Shown piece by piece: positions 16,901 through 24,257 of a stretch of 40,767 nt of DNA. Source of the DNA: a virus; the IMG/VR virus record IMGVR_UViG_3300034095_000093, positions 1 through 40,767 of that record; one strand, written 5' to 3'. The notes beneath the pieces were generated by a model. The model was not told where the DNA came from, searched no databases, and was given only the letters and a program-made list of their open reading frames with translations. Within the stretch, counting starts at the first letter, position 1; every line of letters starts with the position of its first letter. The translations under genes were made by a program, and so were the position numbers.

Positions 16901-18081
16901 GCATCTGTTGGGCGCTGAATACTAATTAGATCAGCAAGCTCAGTGCGCAACTCGTCGTACTGACGGCGGAAATCTTCTAGTGCACCCGGTTGCTGTCCCG
17001 CTCTTGTATCAGCGTCTGTAGCATCCTGTCCAGTAGAAACCACTCCATCTGATTCAGGTCTAGTAATTCGTCCGGCGGAGCCTCCTGCACCGGGCTTGCC
17101 AGCCAAGCTAGTGCTTTCTCCACCTGCTGGGGGGATAACTTGTCCAACATCTTCTTCCTCCGTGAGTCGGTCTAAGACGGACTTGCCAGTCTTCTTCTCA
17201 TCACCTTTAAGGTAACGATCAAGGCCTTCTTTAACCCCCTGAACAGTTCCACCGAAACCGCCGCCAACTATAGCGCCCTCAAGCATGGCTGTGCCAAGCT
17301 CTTCGTAATCAACTCCGCGTTTAGTTCCGGCAGAACCAGCTATGTTGGATGCGCCCTCTTCAAGTGCTTCAGTTCCAGATTGGATACCAACCTGAGCTCC
17401 AACTCTAGAAGCTGCTGTTTTGCCCGGGGTTGCGCCTTTAAATAAACCTTTTGTGGCAAATCTTTCAAGGCTAGTTTCAATTACAGCACCGGTTGCGGCT
17501 GCAGCAACATCTCCAACTGTGGCCTGCTCAATTGTTTTCTCGTCGTTCTTTAAACGCTCGTTAAGGATTTCGTTAGTTCGTGCAGCAACATACGCTTTAG
17601 GCATTGTTACCGCAGCTACCATGTCAGGCACTGACGTAATAATTCGTTCCGCGATGAAGGGAACTAAATTAAGCGGGTTAGCTGGTATGTCACTAAGTTT
17701 GGTGCTTGGCGTGTACCCGATGTCTTTAGCGTAATCTCGTGAACTGTTAGCCCAGTCTTGCATGGAATCAAGGGCTTTGTTTTCTTTTTCAAGACCTTCT
17801 TTACCTTGTATGCTTCGACGCGCCATATTAAGCATCCCGAGGAATGGGGTAGCCTTGTTTATAGCTTCGTCAATAACGCCAAAAGGTTTAGCTACTCTTG
17901 AGTACGCTTCAACCCCACTAGCGCCTAGTTCAACTGCTCGAGCAGCAGTGCCTTTTAGAGGATTGCTTGTTTCCTCTGGCTCGGCTTTTTTCTTTTTTGC
18001 AGGTTCGTCAAACTGATCGAAGAAGTTTCCAGACGGTTCTTTTTCTTTCGCAGTATCAAACTGGTCGAAAAAATTGGCCAT
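10906..18081 (-). CDS. Giant internal virion (ejection) protein with zincin metallopeptidase motif
   Basis: 2391 residues; the largest gene and the last in the late operon. The start carries two copies of NFFDQFD (residues 3-9 and 19-25), and the very C-terminus is NYFDKFD. About residues 40-300 are Ala/Gly-rich with hydrophobic segments; about 350-1100 are charged, Gln-rich and coiled-coil-like. An HExxH motif, HETIH at 1288-1292, is followed by EFVSEA with Glu at 1345 and 1349, the gluzincin-like layout. Hydrophobic stretches lie near 1840-1870 and 2094-2117. The region with PVARVILQFKQFPQQMTFFLARN resembles large polyvalent phage proteins. By analogy to T7 gp16 and P22 gp16/gp20 it is expected to be ejected into the cell; the peptidase could open the envelope or act on host proteins. 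It starts 1 base after the previous stop, with GGGGGA as SD. Confidence 0.85.
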   Translation of the reverse strand: MANFFDQFDTAKEKEPSGNFFDQFDEPAKKKKAEPEETSNPLKGTAARAVELGASGVEAYSRVAKPFGVIDEAINKATPFLGMLNMARRSIQGKEGLEKENKALDSMQDWANSSRDYAKDIGYTPSTKLSDIPANPLNLVPFIAERIITSVPDMVAAVTMPKAYVAARTNEILNERLKNDEKTIEQATVGDVAAAATGAVIETSLERFATKGLFKGATPGKTAASRVGAQVGIQSGTEALEEGASNIAGSAGTKRGVDYEELGTAMLEGAIVGGGFGGTVQGVKEGLDRYLKGDEKKTGKSVLDRLTEEEDVGQVIPPAGGESTSLAGKPGAGGSAGRITRPESDGVVSTGQDATDADTRAGQQPGALEDFRRQYDELRTELADLISIQRPTDADMRTMKIVSQNLNDVVDANAGLIKDGNLIRQLKNPMFDGTPVLDALASQGGGEARGMQSDMFGTIKRTAQMARDAMAMAGGDVTKAVANLEAAKQRYFAKLQAGGYDENWAISQAGPGLTAGEAVRSRQQLAEQHVARLAEQIDQAIEQLQRPARGMQGNLFNKPPEEGAPAESMEDVFAEPADEATRAKMEATRLSAEIEKRNKGKDQAAAPSMTPLERVLTLEDREADLANRLERAETQKVGSSLGVEEVELTKGLRTELAGVRRDLEAARAEVASGKTAPAIQPKKETAVPTTVESTQEQTDMFGKPVAQKQQKQAQPKKERKDRTPLDEDFEEFGAEVEEETPATPEPVQYDQKGEPIRAPDLSVEHVAQTDEGQQVKDFFGLIQPIAETPTEQERHSSSKNVAAKVMLQYDIAAPGETTSPGAKTMLKYLTARVAGADSFKALMDALRRASPEEQGRLFTKAGLPDLTTRRGIEQFSDEVREYVSQLSGRDTGVGMPKSGVYTERITTGTAVTQKFGKTAEGKPRRPSQGVTENEHVIADAKLRGALLAIKQAFNAGVKMSPQMSAAMTYLNNLNRKTFGEAMSALAYDLAYYEVDPKYFNANYGYFGEGGRYANNFRDWIRQNLSESTLATLDEMVAEHKKTHEANVAYTKAVTDYHESLKRYEEQLAKEAKERATIVEKKNERKLKRISERLAETTTGEGEATPDVEVSTKNLPTLQMLTEVHPDMVRMLEAGDTRGALDLMVQMKSNPYYAELAKRLLDTGFTAKTRIIDADTMEPLNNDPNIPKSLQERIDAMRDVVTAIYPVDQQGTLIAELRSGKLRNVLTALAQIESSMDQMNASESNKQVLQSLLTLVNTQYAWSGKYDPATDSIVMRRGVGKLTNHLLLHETIHAAASHLLDNPERLSGFQRQGYDRLMELYTYSKTKLQEEGADIGAIYGLNDLHEFVSEALTNPVFQARLRGFRYKEAPYSLQNRFTDAIRRLFNVKKGYESNVMAEAMLAADAMMAGTMSIEGMTVTTGPKAMATGKRKPKIMPVGMPNQPSTIRRWMQTRNWNQVKREFRNMDAALRPAFLGVLTLRQIDDLVAGRIPQISNFIKVTEDFLARKSNILEESAKISRRWELLQSKDPDMSRKLGAVMHSATIAEVDPAKANAQQRNANVQLMLDWNALDPEAKAIYKEVRDFFQRRYSNYKRLMNRRIIQMRQLGVSEATILEIRNEFEKGALKGPYFPLMRHGRFWYQIGRGAGREYYMFESQGARDAHVEERLERDPYLSQTIGDNIGNDYAKQMDFHAQQSAFLKEVFAAVDKANFAGLSTVDADARKKELKDSFYQTFLQNQPDRSMRNQFIHRNSVEGFSQDALRNFANTSFNMAYQLARFEYSPEMFSQMDAARSQVKRRTPAGANYDPVLAAENDTLRDFIKETELRLNAMLNPPDDGAFVSYFSNIGFIYYLTSVASAVTNVLGGMMIGVPTLVGQQIRANPNMGYTRAVANVMMQVSKTIGQIGLTGFGVETGGRIRDSRLLTPSLQRSNSLTNAEQAAYKRFVADGLIDITAAYDQSGLASKPTEDYSGIPNKSMQVISFLFHHAERINREVVAMSSFRAAMEKRANYPNQQQAFAEAIAEAKDITHRSMFDYSATNKPRYMQHPVARVILQFKQFPQQMTFFLARNAYNSFKGLTKADRREARARFVGIMGTAGILSGVTGLWGFSTIAAIIEAVFNFGLDSDDEDRLDFELEFMNWAVNTLGKEAGMLLGRGAFNALGYDFASKLKLDGMWIPDMRQNTDAETALNDSITKALGPFVGILQQGARAYTLFKTGHGDRALEAMMPAFIRQPLVAYRYSKEGATNMAGDKIVDEFGPFDLAMQSLGFRTSELAERQYFNITKKGQAEGITKKRTEALNLFGLNFMTNDADGVEKALDQIIKFNEKHPTAAIDVDGIISSIEKKMEKSAKTDQGLYIDDKLRHIVTQDYVDKLKKDSKPAEKKANYFDKFD

Positions 18082-18082
18082 C

Positions 18083-19558
18083 TTATCCCCCTAGAATTCT
18101 TGCTGCTAAACCCGGTTGTCTGTATTTTGCATCAAATTCAGCCGCTAAAGAAGGATTTGCTCTTAATGCCTCAATAGCTGATGGGGGCGGCCTAAGTGCG
18201 CCACCACCAACTGGCGTATCTGGCGCAACCACTGTTGTGCCTACGTTTTTAGATACATCATTACCTTTTTTCTTACGAATTTCTTCGAGCCTTGTATCAA
18301 TATCGGCCATAGCCTGTATTGATTTCTCGTCTTTCTTGCCCGCTAAAGTAGAACGTCTGAGCTTGAGCATAGCGCCTTCTTTATCGGCATCTACTAACTT
18401 CTCGATGGCAATAGCTCTTTCTTGAGATTTATCGGGGCCGGTGTAGCGAATACCCACGCGGGCTTCGTTGGCTTCGCGATACTGTTGCATAAACGCATCA
18501 GCAGCTTCGGGTCCTTGGGTCTTGCGAATCTCAGCCGCTGTAGCCATGACGCGCTCAACCTCACCGGGCTTGTTCTGGCCTTCACGTTGCACCTGATGTC
18601 CCTCACGGGCAACGCCAGCTTGGATATTGGCGATCTCAATACCCTTCTGAAGCTCAGCGCCCTTCATATTGACTTCAGCCAACATCTTCTGCGCGTTCTG
18701 TCTTTGCGTGTCGTACTTGTCAAACAAAGAAATGGCTTCTTTGGTCTTGCCGTCGTCTCGTGCTTGTTGTGCAGCCGCCAAAGTCATTTCAGACTGACGC
18801 AGGGCGCGGTTGGCATCACGCTCTTCCTTTTCAAACTTCTGCATTTCAGAGCCAAATGCCGCGCCCGCCGCAGCAAGACCCGGCACAATGGAGCCAAGGC
18901 CCTTGCCTGTAGAGGGCTTAGCTACAACGGCTTGGGCCGCAGCTAATAAGGCGTATCCAAGGTTCTGATCTTTCCTACCAGAGAGTTCTCTACGCTCTTT
19001 GGCAATATCTTCAAGGTACGGGGCCATTCGGTCTTCGCCGTACAGTTTATTAACATACTCACGCTGTGAAGTTATGCCTGCCTCACGCTCTCCAATAGAC
19101 GCGGGTTGTGGAATATTAGAAAATGCTTTCTCTAAGTAGTCAGCGCTTGATGGACGACCACCGGCTGCAAACGCAACAATGCCGCCTTCTGCGTAGTCAT
19201 CATCAGATGTTGGCATTCCTGCCAACCCACCAGAGGCAGCTTGCATCTCAGGGCTGGGCATAGCGGGCGGGGCTTGCTGAGCTTGCGTCATGACTGGCTG
19301 GCCCATCATGCCTGCCAAACCCGCAGATTGATCTGGAGCAACAGCGGCTTCAGCCAACGAGGGCTGTTCACCAGATGGACCACGAGCTTGCTGTGCCATG
19401 GCCATGCGGTCAGATTCCTTCAGCAACTGCATAGCGCGAAGGGCGCTGTATGCGTCTATGCTTTGATCTTGTACAGGCTGGCCCATCAGCGCGGCTGCTA
19501 ACTGTCCGCGGTTGTTCTTATACCTATCAGCAAGTATGGAGGCCTTGTCAATTCCCAT
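18083..19558 (-). CDS. Internal virion protein, coiled-coil
   Basis: 491 residues. The N-terminal 100 residues are Ala/Gln/Met-rich and contain PSLAEAAVAPDQSAGLAGMMGQP. A YAEGGIVAFAAGG segment follows (about residues 122-134). The middle holds a hydrophobic Ala/Gly segment (LGYALLAAAQAVV, IVPGLAAAGAAFGSEMQ), and then comes a long charged coiled coil (about 235-420). This pattern, a membrane-active segment plus coiled coil, is typical of podovirus ejection proteins. It sits between two other candidate ejection proteins. No enzymatic motif seen. Confidence 0.78.
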   Translation of the reverse strand: MGIDKASILADRYKNNRGQLAAALMGQPVQDQSIDAYSALRAMQLLKESDRMAMAQQARGPSGEQPSLAEAAVAPDQSAGLAGMMGQPVMTQAQQAPPAMPSPEMQAASGGLAGMPTSDDDYAEGGIVAFAAGGRPSSADYLEKAFSNIPQPASIGEREAGITSQREYVNKLYGEDRMAPYLEDIAKERRELSGRKDQNLGYALLAAAQAVVAKPSTGKGLGSIVPGLAAAGAAFGSEMQKFEKEERDANRALRQSEMTLAAAQQARDDGKTKEAISLFDKYDTQRQNAQKMLAEVNMKGAELQKGIEIANIQAGVAREGHQVQREGQNKPGEVERVMATAAEIRKTQGPEAADAFMQQYREANEARVGIRYTGPDKSQERAIAIEKLVDADKEGAMLKLRRSTLAGKKDEKSIQAMADIDTRLEEIRKKKGNDVSKNVGTTVVAPDTPVGGGALRPPPSAIEALRANPSLAAEFDAKYRQPGLAARILGG

Positions 19559-19567
19559 GATTATTCC

Positions 19568-20623
19568 TTAGACCAAGTTGTTCAGGGCTAATGCGCCAAG
19601 ACCGCCGCCTTTAGACATAGCCACACCGCCGTTGGCCATGCCCGCAAGCTTACTGATACCAGCAGCGCCAAGACCTAACGACATAATGTTCTGCGCCGAG
19701 GAAGGAGGAGCCTGATACAAAGCCGAGCCAGTCTGAGTCAGTGGTGCGCCACGGATAATGTCGGACATAAAGCCGAGCTGCTTGTATGGGTAGTTCTGGT
19801 AGTTTAAGAAGTCTTGATACTTAGTATCAAGGTCTCTTTGCATCTGCGCTTGCTGCTGCAGGCCATATTGGTTCTGCAGTGCGTTGATGCCCATATTCTG
19901 CTGGTACTGAGCGCCACCCAAGTTGCCAAGTGCATTTGCGCCAGTCAGTGCTGTTTGCAGGCCTTGGAGACCCAGACCCGCACCAAACTGACCTTGTTGC
20001 GCGTTCAATTGTGCGGCGTTTGCTGTTGCAGCTTGTTCAGCGTTAAACTGACCCATACCTTGTTGATAAGCGGCTTGTTGGCCTTGCGCAAGAATGTCGT
20101 TCTTTTGACGAGCTAGGTTACCTGCGGCTTGCGCCCGCATAAGGTAATTACCACTGCCACCAAACGCGTTAGAACGAGCAGCTTGAGCGTTCATTCCTTG
20201 TTCGGCAATAGCTGCTTGACGTTGAGCATCCGCTTGTTGGCGTGCAACCACATTAGCCATGTACGGAGACATGTAGCTCTCAGCCATGCCGGGGCTAGTA
20301 AACGACTTAGTTTGATACGGGTTGTACGTAAAGCTAGTATTGAGTGCGCCAAGACCCGCTTGTCCAGCCAAAGCAGTTGCATCTTTTAACTGAGGGGAAG
20401 TCTGCATCATTGCAGCATTTTCGTACGACTGCATCTGCATAGGCGCAAACTGCGCGGTGCGTTCCCCTTGGTACTGCATGTAGGGGTTAGTAGATGTATC
20501 TGTTAACGCCTGCGCTTGACCAAGCACCTGTTGTGCGTAGGGCGCAATCTCCGGTGCAAAACCTATTTGATTTTGCTGGACTTGTGTTGGGTCAGAGTAA
20601 CCAAGTTTTGGATCGTATGCCAT
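19568..20623 (-). CDS. Ala/Gln-rich internal virion protein
   Basis: 351 residues with very high Ala, Gln, Asn and Gly content and long uncharged helices (QQADAQRQAAIAEQGMNAQAARSNAFGGSGNYLMRAQAAGN...). A short hydrophobic end (IMSLGLGAAGISKLAGMANGG) could insert in membrane. Composition and position match podovirus ejection proteins of the T7 gp14 or P22 gp7 type, which are small, Ala/Gln-rich and ejected first. It has AAGGA 6 bases before the ATG. No sequence homology that I can assert. Confidence 0.75.
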   Translation of the reverse strand: MAYDPKLGYSDPTQVQQNQIGFAPEIAPYAQQVLGQAQALTDTSTNPYMQYQGERTAQFAPMQMQSYENAAMMQTSPQLKDATALAGQAGLGALNTSFTYNPYQTKSFTSPGMAESYMSPYMANVVARQQADAQRQAAIAEQGMNAQAARSNAFGGSGNYLMRAQAAGNLARQKNDILAQGQQAAYQQGMGQFNAEQAATANAAQLNAQQGQFGAGLGLQGLQTALTGANALGNLGGAQYQQNMGINALQNQYGLQQQAQMQRDLDTKYQDFLNYQNYPYKQLGFMSDIIRGAPLTQTGSALYQAPPSSAQNIMSLGLGAAGISKLAGMANGGVAMSKGGGLGALALNNLV

Positions 20624-20632
20624 GTCTATTCC

Positions 20633-23581
20633 TTATGCGGGAAGATATTTTTCGGAGCGGCTATTTTTTGCCACTCTACCTTTGCCGACAGTACCTCGGC
20701 GGGCAGATTGGATGCGATCCATCATTGCGTATAGCTTGCGTGCGCCTGCTTCTGTTGAACCGTTACCCAGCTCAGACACAATGCGTGCAGGCACAACAAA
20801 CTCACCATCTGCAAGGCGGGCAGGGCGTTTGCCGCCAATAGATGCGGGAATGGAGTCAGATACGCCATCACCGGGACCGCGAAGTAAACGGCCACCATCT
20901 GAGTAATCACCAAGATTAAACTGCTGAGCCATGCCGCCACGGGCCATAGCAGCTAAACCACCACCGGCTAGTAAGCCACCAGCGGCTTTAAGTGGGCGTT
21001 TTTGCGCTTTACCATACCGTTGATAATGTTCCCAAGCGGCAGCGGCAAGGTCATCCTTAGAGCCAAAATTAGCTTTGCCCGCAGTCAACTCATCCATTAC
21101 GTCTTGGTTAGCTTTTAAGTACGCAGTAGCGTCAAAATTAGCTTTTAAATCCGCGTCCGCTTTTTCGTCTACTTTTGTTTGGTCAATCTTGCCATCTTCG
21201 CCGACCAAATCTTTAGCGCCTGTAAACAACTTACTGATTTCGTTAATTGGTCTTTCAGACGCCGCAGCAATCTGCTCGGGTGTTAGATTGTTTGTAGTCG
21301 CCCAAGTGTAGAACGCATCAGTGGACGGCTTTTTGTCCATGAACGTTTTGACGTCGGCGTTTGTTAAGTTTAGAGACTTCTTGCCATCTTTGTCGTATGT
21401 AGGGATAACGTAGTTAGGATTAACCTTGTACGTCTTTGTTGCGGGGTCAAACAAATACATTTGCTTAGCCGATGCCATGGGTATGCCTAATACTGACGAG
21501 GCGTAGGGTTTCATGATCTCGCCAGTTTTTGTATACGGTACAGGATCGTAGTCGGCTTTGCCAGTTAAATAGTCGTAAGATTGCTTAGAACCACCTCTAA
21601 GTGGGTACTTGTCTTCAACCGCCTTTAAAGAAGCAAAGGTCGGGGAGGTGTAGCCCAAGCTACCACCGCCTCTTACGTAATCATCACGTACTTGACCCAT
21701 CCCTAAAGTTAAATCGGGGCGGGTTGTAATTGTGCCGTTAGGGTTAATTGTGGTTATACCTGCACCACTTACACCAACTGGGAGCGCTGTACTAGCTGCC
21801 GTAGAAATGCTAGTGGGTGTAGTTACGTTAGTGCTTGTAGTCTGTGTCGCATCAAGATTTTTAACGCATTGTTTTAGCACTGGGTCGTAATGAAATCCAG
21901 TTGGGCATTGTGTTTCCTGTGTAATTATTGTTGTATCAGGCACACAGGTTTTGCCGTCTATGCTTTTCTTGTATCCGGGACCGCATACTACGTCACCTAC
22001 TACTGTTTTAGGTGTAAACAGGCTGGCAAAATCTTTGCCTGTTGCGGATTTAATATCTTTGTCGCTAACACCAACACGCCCCATTTCACCCCGTGCGAGG
22101 GCTTGCGCGTCGGCTACAGACAACGTCCCCGCGTTAATTTTGTCTTGTAATGCTTTTGCAGAATAGTTGATATTGGCGTACAAACCTTCTAAACCGCCTT
22201 TGTCGCCGGGTAAAGCGCCTGCGGTGTAGCCAATTTTGTTATAGAAATCAATTGGTTTTCCACTAGCGTCTAACGCTCCGGCAGCATCATTTAATGTATG
22301 GGTAGACGCATATTGACCAGCAGCGGATAGGCCGGAACCCGACAAAGCGGTAGCAAGATTTTTATCTCGCAAACCAACATCTGTAGTTGCCGCTAAGAAT
22401 TCAGTAGCATCTGTAGTTGGTGTATTTACTGCTTGTGCAAAGCGTCTTTCGTAGTCTGCTAGTTGATTTTGCGTACCTGTAGCCTTTGCAACATCTGCAA
22501 GGCTGTAGTTTCTATCTTGTAAGGCTTGAGCAACAGCCGCATCGTTACCTGACTTTAAAAGCGCTTGAGTTGCGGGATCTGCAAAGTATTTATAGATCTC
22601 ATTGTTCATATCTAGACCCACCCCGCCAGTGATGCCCCCACCGGGTGCTCCGCCAATAGCATAACCGGGTACGCCGCCTTCAGCCATACGAACAACGGGC
22701 TCACTGCGCTGTGCAAAATCGTACATGCCACCTTGCGCCATACCGTTTTGTCTGGGAACATCGTCGCCGTCACCATAGCCCGCTATACCACCAGCGGCCA
22801 TACCCATCAAGCCACCTTCAGCCGCTCTAGTTGGCGTAGCTTGGTAAGGGTTTCCAGCGGTATATGTGCCGCTGTACGGGTCAAAGGTATAAGGGCGGAT
22901 CATGCCTGTAGTTGTCTTGGGCATATTGTTTTCAGCGCTTTCCCCAGCAAGAATGGCTGGACCAAGGGCGTACATCAAAGGCTTGGCGTTGGCCTTGAGG
23001 TATTTCATTGGGCTATCTTTAACGACGTCAGCTCCAGCGGATAGTCTTTCAAGCGGCGTTGAAGCGGCTAATTTTTCTTCAATAGCTCTTTGGGCAATTT
23101 GATCTGCTTCAGCGGTAAGCGCCGCCTCTCCGGTAAGGCCAGCAGCTTTTAAAGCTTCGCCACCAACTTCAGAAGATATTGCCCCTGTCCCAGCAGCAGC
23201 TAAATTAGCGCCTAAACTAGCGCCACCATACGCGCCGAGACCCGCACTAATGCCTTTACCAATATCGCCTGTGCGTAATGCTTGTGCGCCGCCTACAGCG
23301 ATACCTGTACCAACTGCGGCACTAGTGCCCAAAGCGCCGCCAATAGCGGTGCCCACGCCGGGGGCAAAAGTATTGAGTGCAAAACCAATAATGGTCGGCA
23401 ACAACTTATCTAAGAAGCCAGCTTCAGGGAGACCAGTTTCTGGGTTAATAGTAAGGGAGCCGCCATGGTTCTCGGCCAACGCTTGTAGTCCCTGCACTTC
23501 ACGTGGGGACATGTGGATAAGCATCGAGTCAGGGCCACGACCCTTAGATGCCATGTGGTCGGCTAGTACAGCAAGGCTCAT
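20633..23581 (-). CDS. Large structural or ejection protein with C-terminal 'LADGEFVVP' domain
   Basis: 982 residues. The N-terminus (about 55-190) is a Gly/Ala-rich membrane-active region (GFALNTFAPGVGTAIGGALGTSAAVGTG...). Short Gly-Gly motifs recur around residues 250-320 (EGGLMGMAAGGIAGYG, MAEGGVPGYAIGG). Around 530-575 there are two cysteine modules (CGPGYKKS..GKTCVP and CPTGFHYDPVLKQCVKN). The C-terminus, from about 900, has the GGRLLRGPGDGVSDSIPASIGGKRPARLADGEFVVPARIVSELGNGSTEAGARKLYAMMDRI signature, widespread in aquatic podovirus-like phages and of unknown function. It is probably part of the ejected core or internal scaffold. Confidence 0.8.
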   Translation of the reverse strand: MSLAVLADHMASKGRGPDSMLIHMSPREVQGLQALAENHGGSLTINPETGLPEAGFLDKLLPTIIGFALNTFAPGVGTAIGGALGTSAAVGTGIAVGGAQALRTGDIGKGISAGLGAYGGASLGANLAAAGTGAISSEVGGEALKAAGLTGEAALTAEADQIAQRAIEEKLAASTPLERLSAGADVVKDSPMKYLKANAKPLMYALGPAILAGESAENNMPKTTTGMIRPYTFDPYSGTYTAGNPYQATPTRAAEGGLMGMAAGGIAGYGDGDDVPRQNGMAQGGMYDFAQRSEPVVRMAEGGVPGYAIGGAPGGGITGGVGLDMNNEIYKYFADPATQALLKSGNDAAVAQALQDRNYSLADVAKATGTQNQLADYERRFAQAVNTPTTDATEFLAATTDVGLRDKNLATALSGSGLSAAGQYASTHTLNDAAGALDASGKPIDFYNKIGYTAGALPGDKGGLEGLYANINYSAKALQDKINAGTLSVADAQALARGEMGRVGVSDKDIKSATGKDFASLFTPKTVVGDVVCGPGYKKSIDGKTCVPDTTIITQETQCPTGFHYDPVLKQCVKNLDATQTTSTNVTTPTSISTAASTALPVGVSGAGITTINPNGTITTRPDLTLGMGQVRDDYVRGGGSLGYTSPTFASLKAVEDKYPLRGGSKQSYDYLTGKADYDPVPYTKTGEIMKPYASSVLGIPMASAKQMYLFDPATKTYKVNPNYVIPTYDKDGKKSLNLTNADVKTFMDKKPSTDAFYTWATTNNLTPEQIAAASERPINEISKLFTGAKDLVGEDGKIDQTKVDEKADADLKANFDATAYLKANQDVMDELTAGKANFGSKDDLAAAAWEHYQRYGKAQKRPLKAAGGLLAGGGLAAMARGGMAQQFNLGDYSDGGRLLRGPGDGVSDSIPASIGGKRPARLADGEFVVPARIVSELGNGSTEAGARKLYAMMDRIQSARRGTVGKGRVAKNSRSEKYLPA

Positions 23582-23615
23582 AGTTGCCTCTCAAAATGGG
23601 GGTTGTTTGATAATA

Positions 23616-24257
23616 TCATGTTGGCAGTGCAGACACAAATGAAAGTGTAGCTACAACGGATTGAGTAGACGGTTTAGTGGGTGTACCAGAAGCGGCAAGA
23701 TGTTGAATAGTCACAGCAGCATTAGGCACAGACCAGTAAATCTCAACGTGGTCATTGGCCTTCATAGTCAGAAAATAGTTCCAGCCAACAATTGAGTGCC
23801 CATCCGTACCTCCGTGACTTCCCGGAATAGATACAAAACCAGTTGAACCCGGTATGTCTACCTCGTTTTGACGCAACCAAATATAGACATCTTGGACGTT
23901 ACTGTTTGTGTTTGCAAACTGCGTACTAAACTGCAAGTTGTAAATGCCCGCGTATTCCACAGTAATCTTAGATGTATTGATACTCACACCATTAGAAAAA
24001 TCTGTGGTGTTTAACGTCATCAACGTAGCTGTATTAGCTGTCGTTGTTTGGTCTTGGTCACTAGAAAACGCCCCGTACGGAAATGCTAAATACCTGCCAC
24101 CGGCATTACCTGTAATCTCTGTGAGCGCGTTCTGTAATTGGTTAAAGTACAGACGCAGAACGTTTGTAAACTGATCCTGATACCGGCGCTCGTACTGATC
24201 CGTACCCAACGGCAAGTTGGGTGGTGCGGGGTTAATGATCCTGTTTTGTGTTGTCAT
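23616..24257 (-). CDS. Beta-sandwich (C1q/TNF-like) virion protein
   Basis: 213 residues. A short N-terminal helix (DQYERRYQDQFTNVLRLYFNQLQNALTEI) could trimerise. The rest is beta-strand rich: ITVEYAGIYNLQFSTQFANTNSNVQDVYIWLRQNEVDIPGST, then GWNYFLTMKANDHVEIYWSVPNAAVTIQHLA. The 'A-G-x-Y-x-L-x-x-S ... W-L-R-x-N-x-x-D-x-P-x-S' pattern is characteristic of C1q/TNF-like phage heads and tails. Probably a trimeric collar, spike or decoration protein. TAATG overlap with the upstream tail nozzle gene suggests they are made together. Confidence 0.78.
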   Translation of the reverse strand: MTTQNRIINPAPPNLPLGTDQYERRYQDQFTNVLRLYFNQLQNALTEITGNAGGRYLAFPYGAFSSDQDQTTTANTATLMTLNTTDFSNGVSINTSKITVEYAGIYNLQFSTQFANTNSNVQDVYIWLRQNEVDIPGSTGFVSIPGSHGGTDGHSIVGWNYFLTMKANDHVEIYWSVPNAAVTIQHLAASGTPTKPSTQSVVATLSFVSALPT

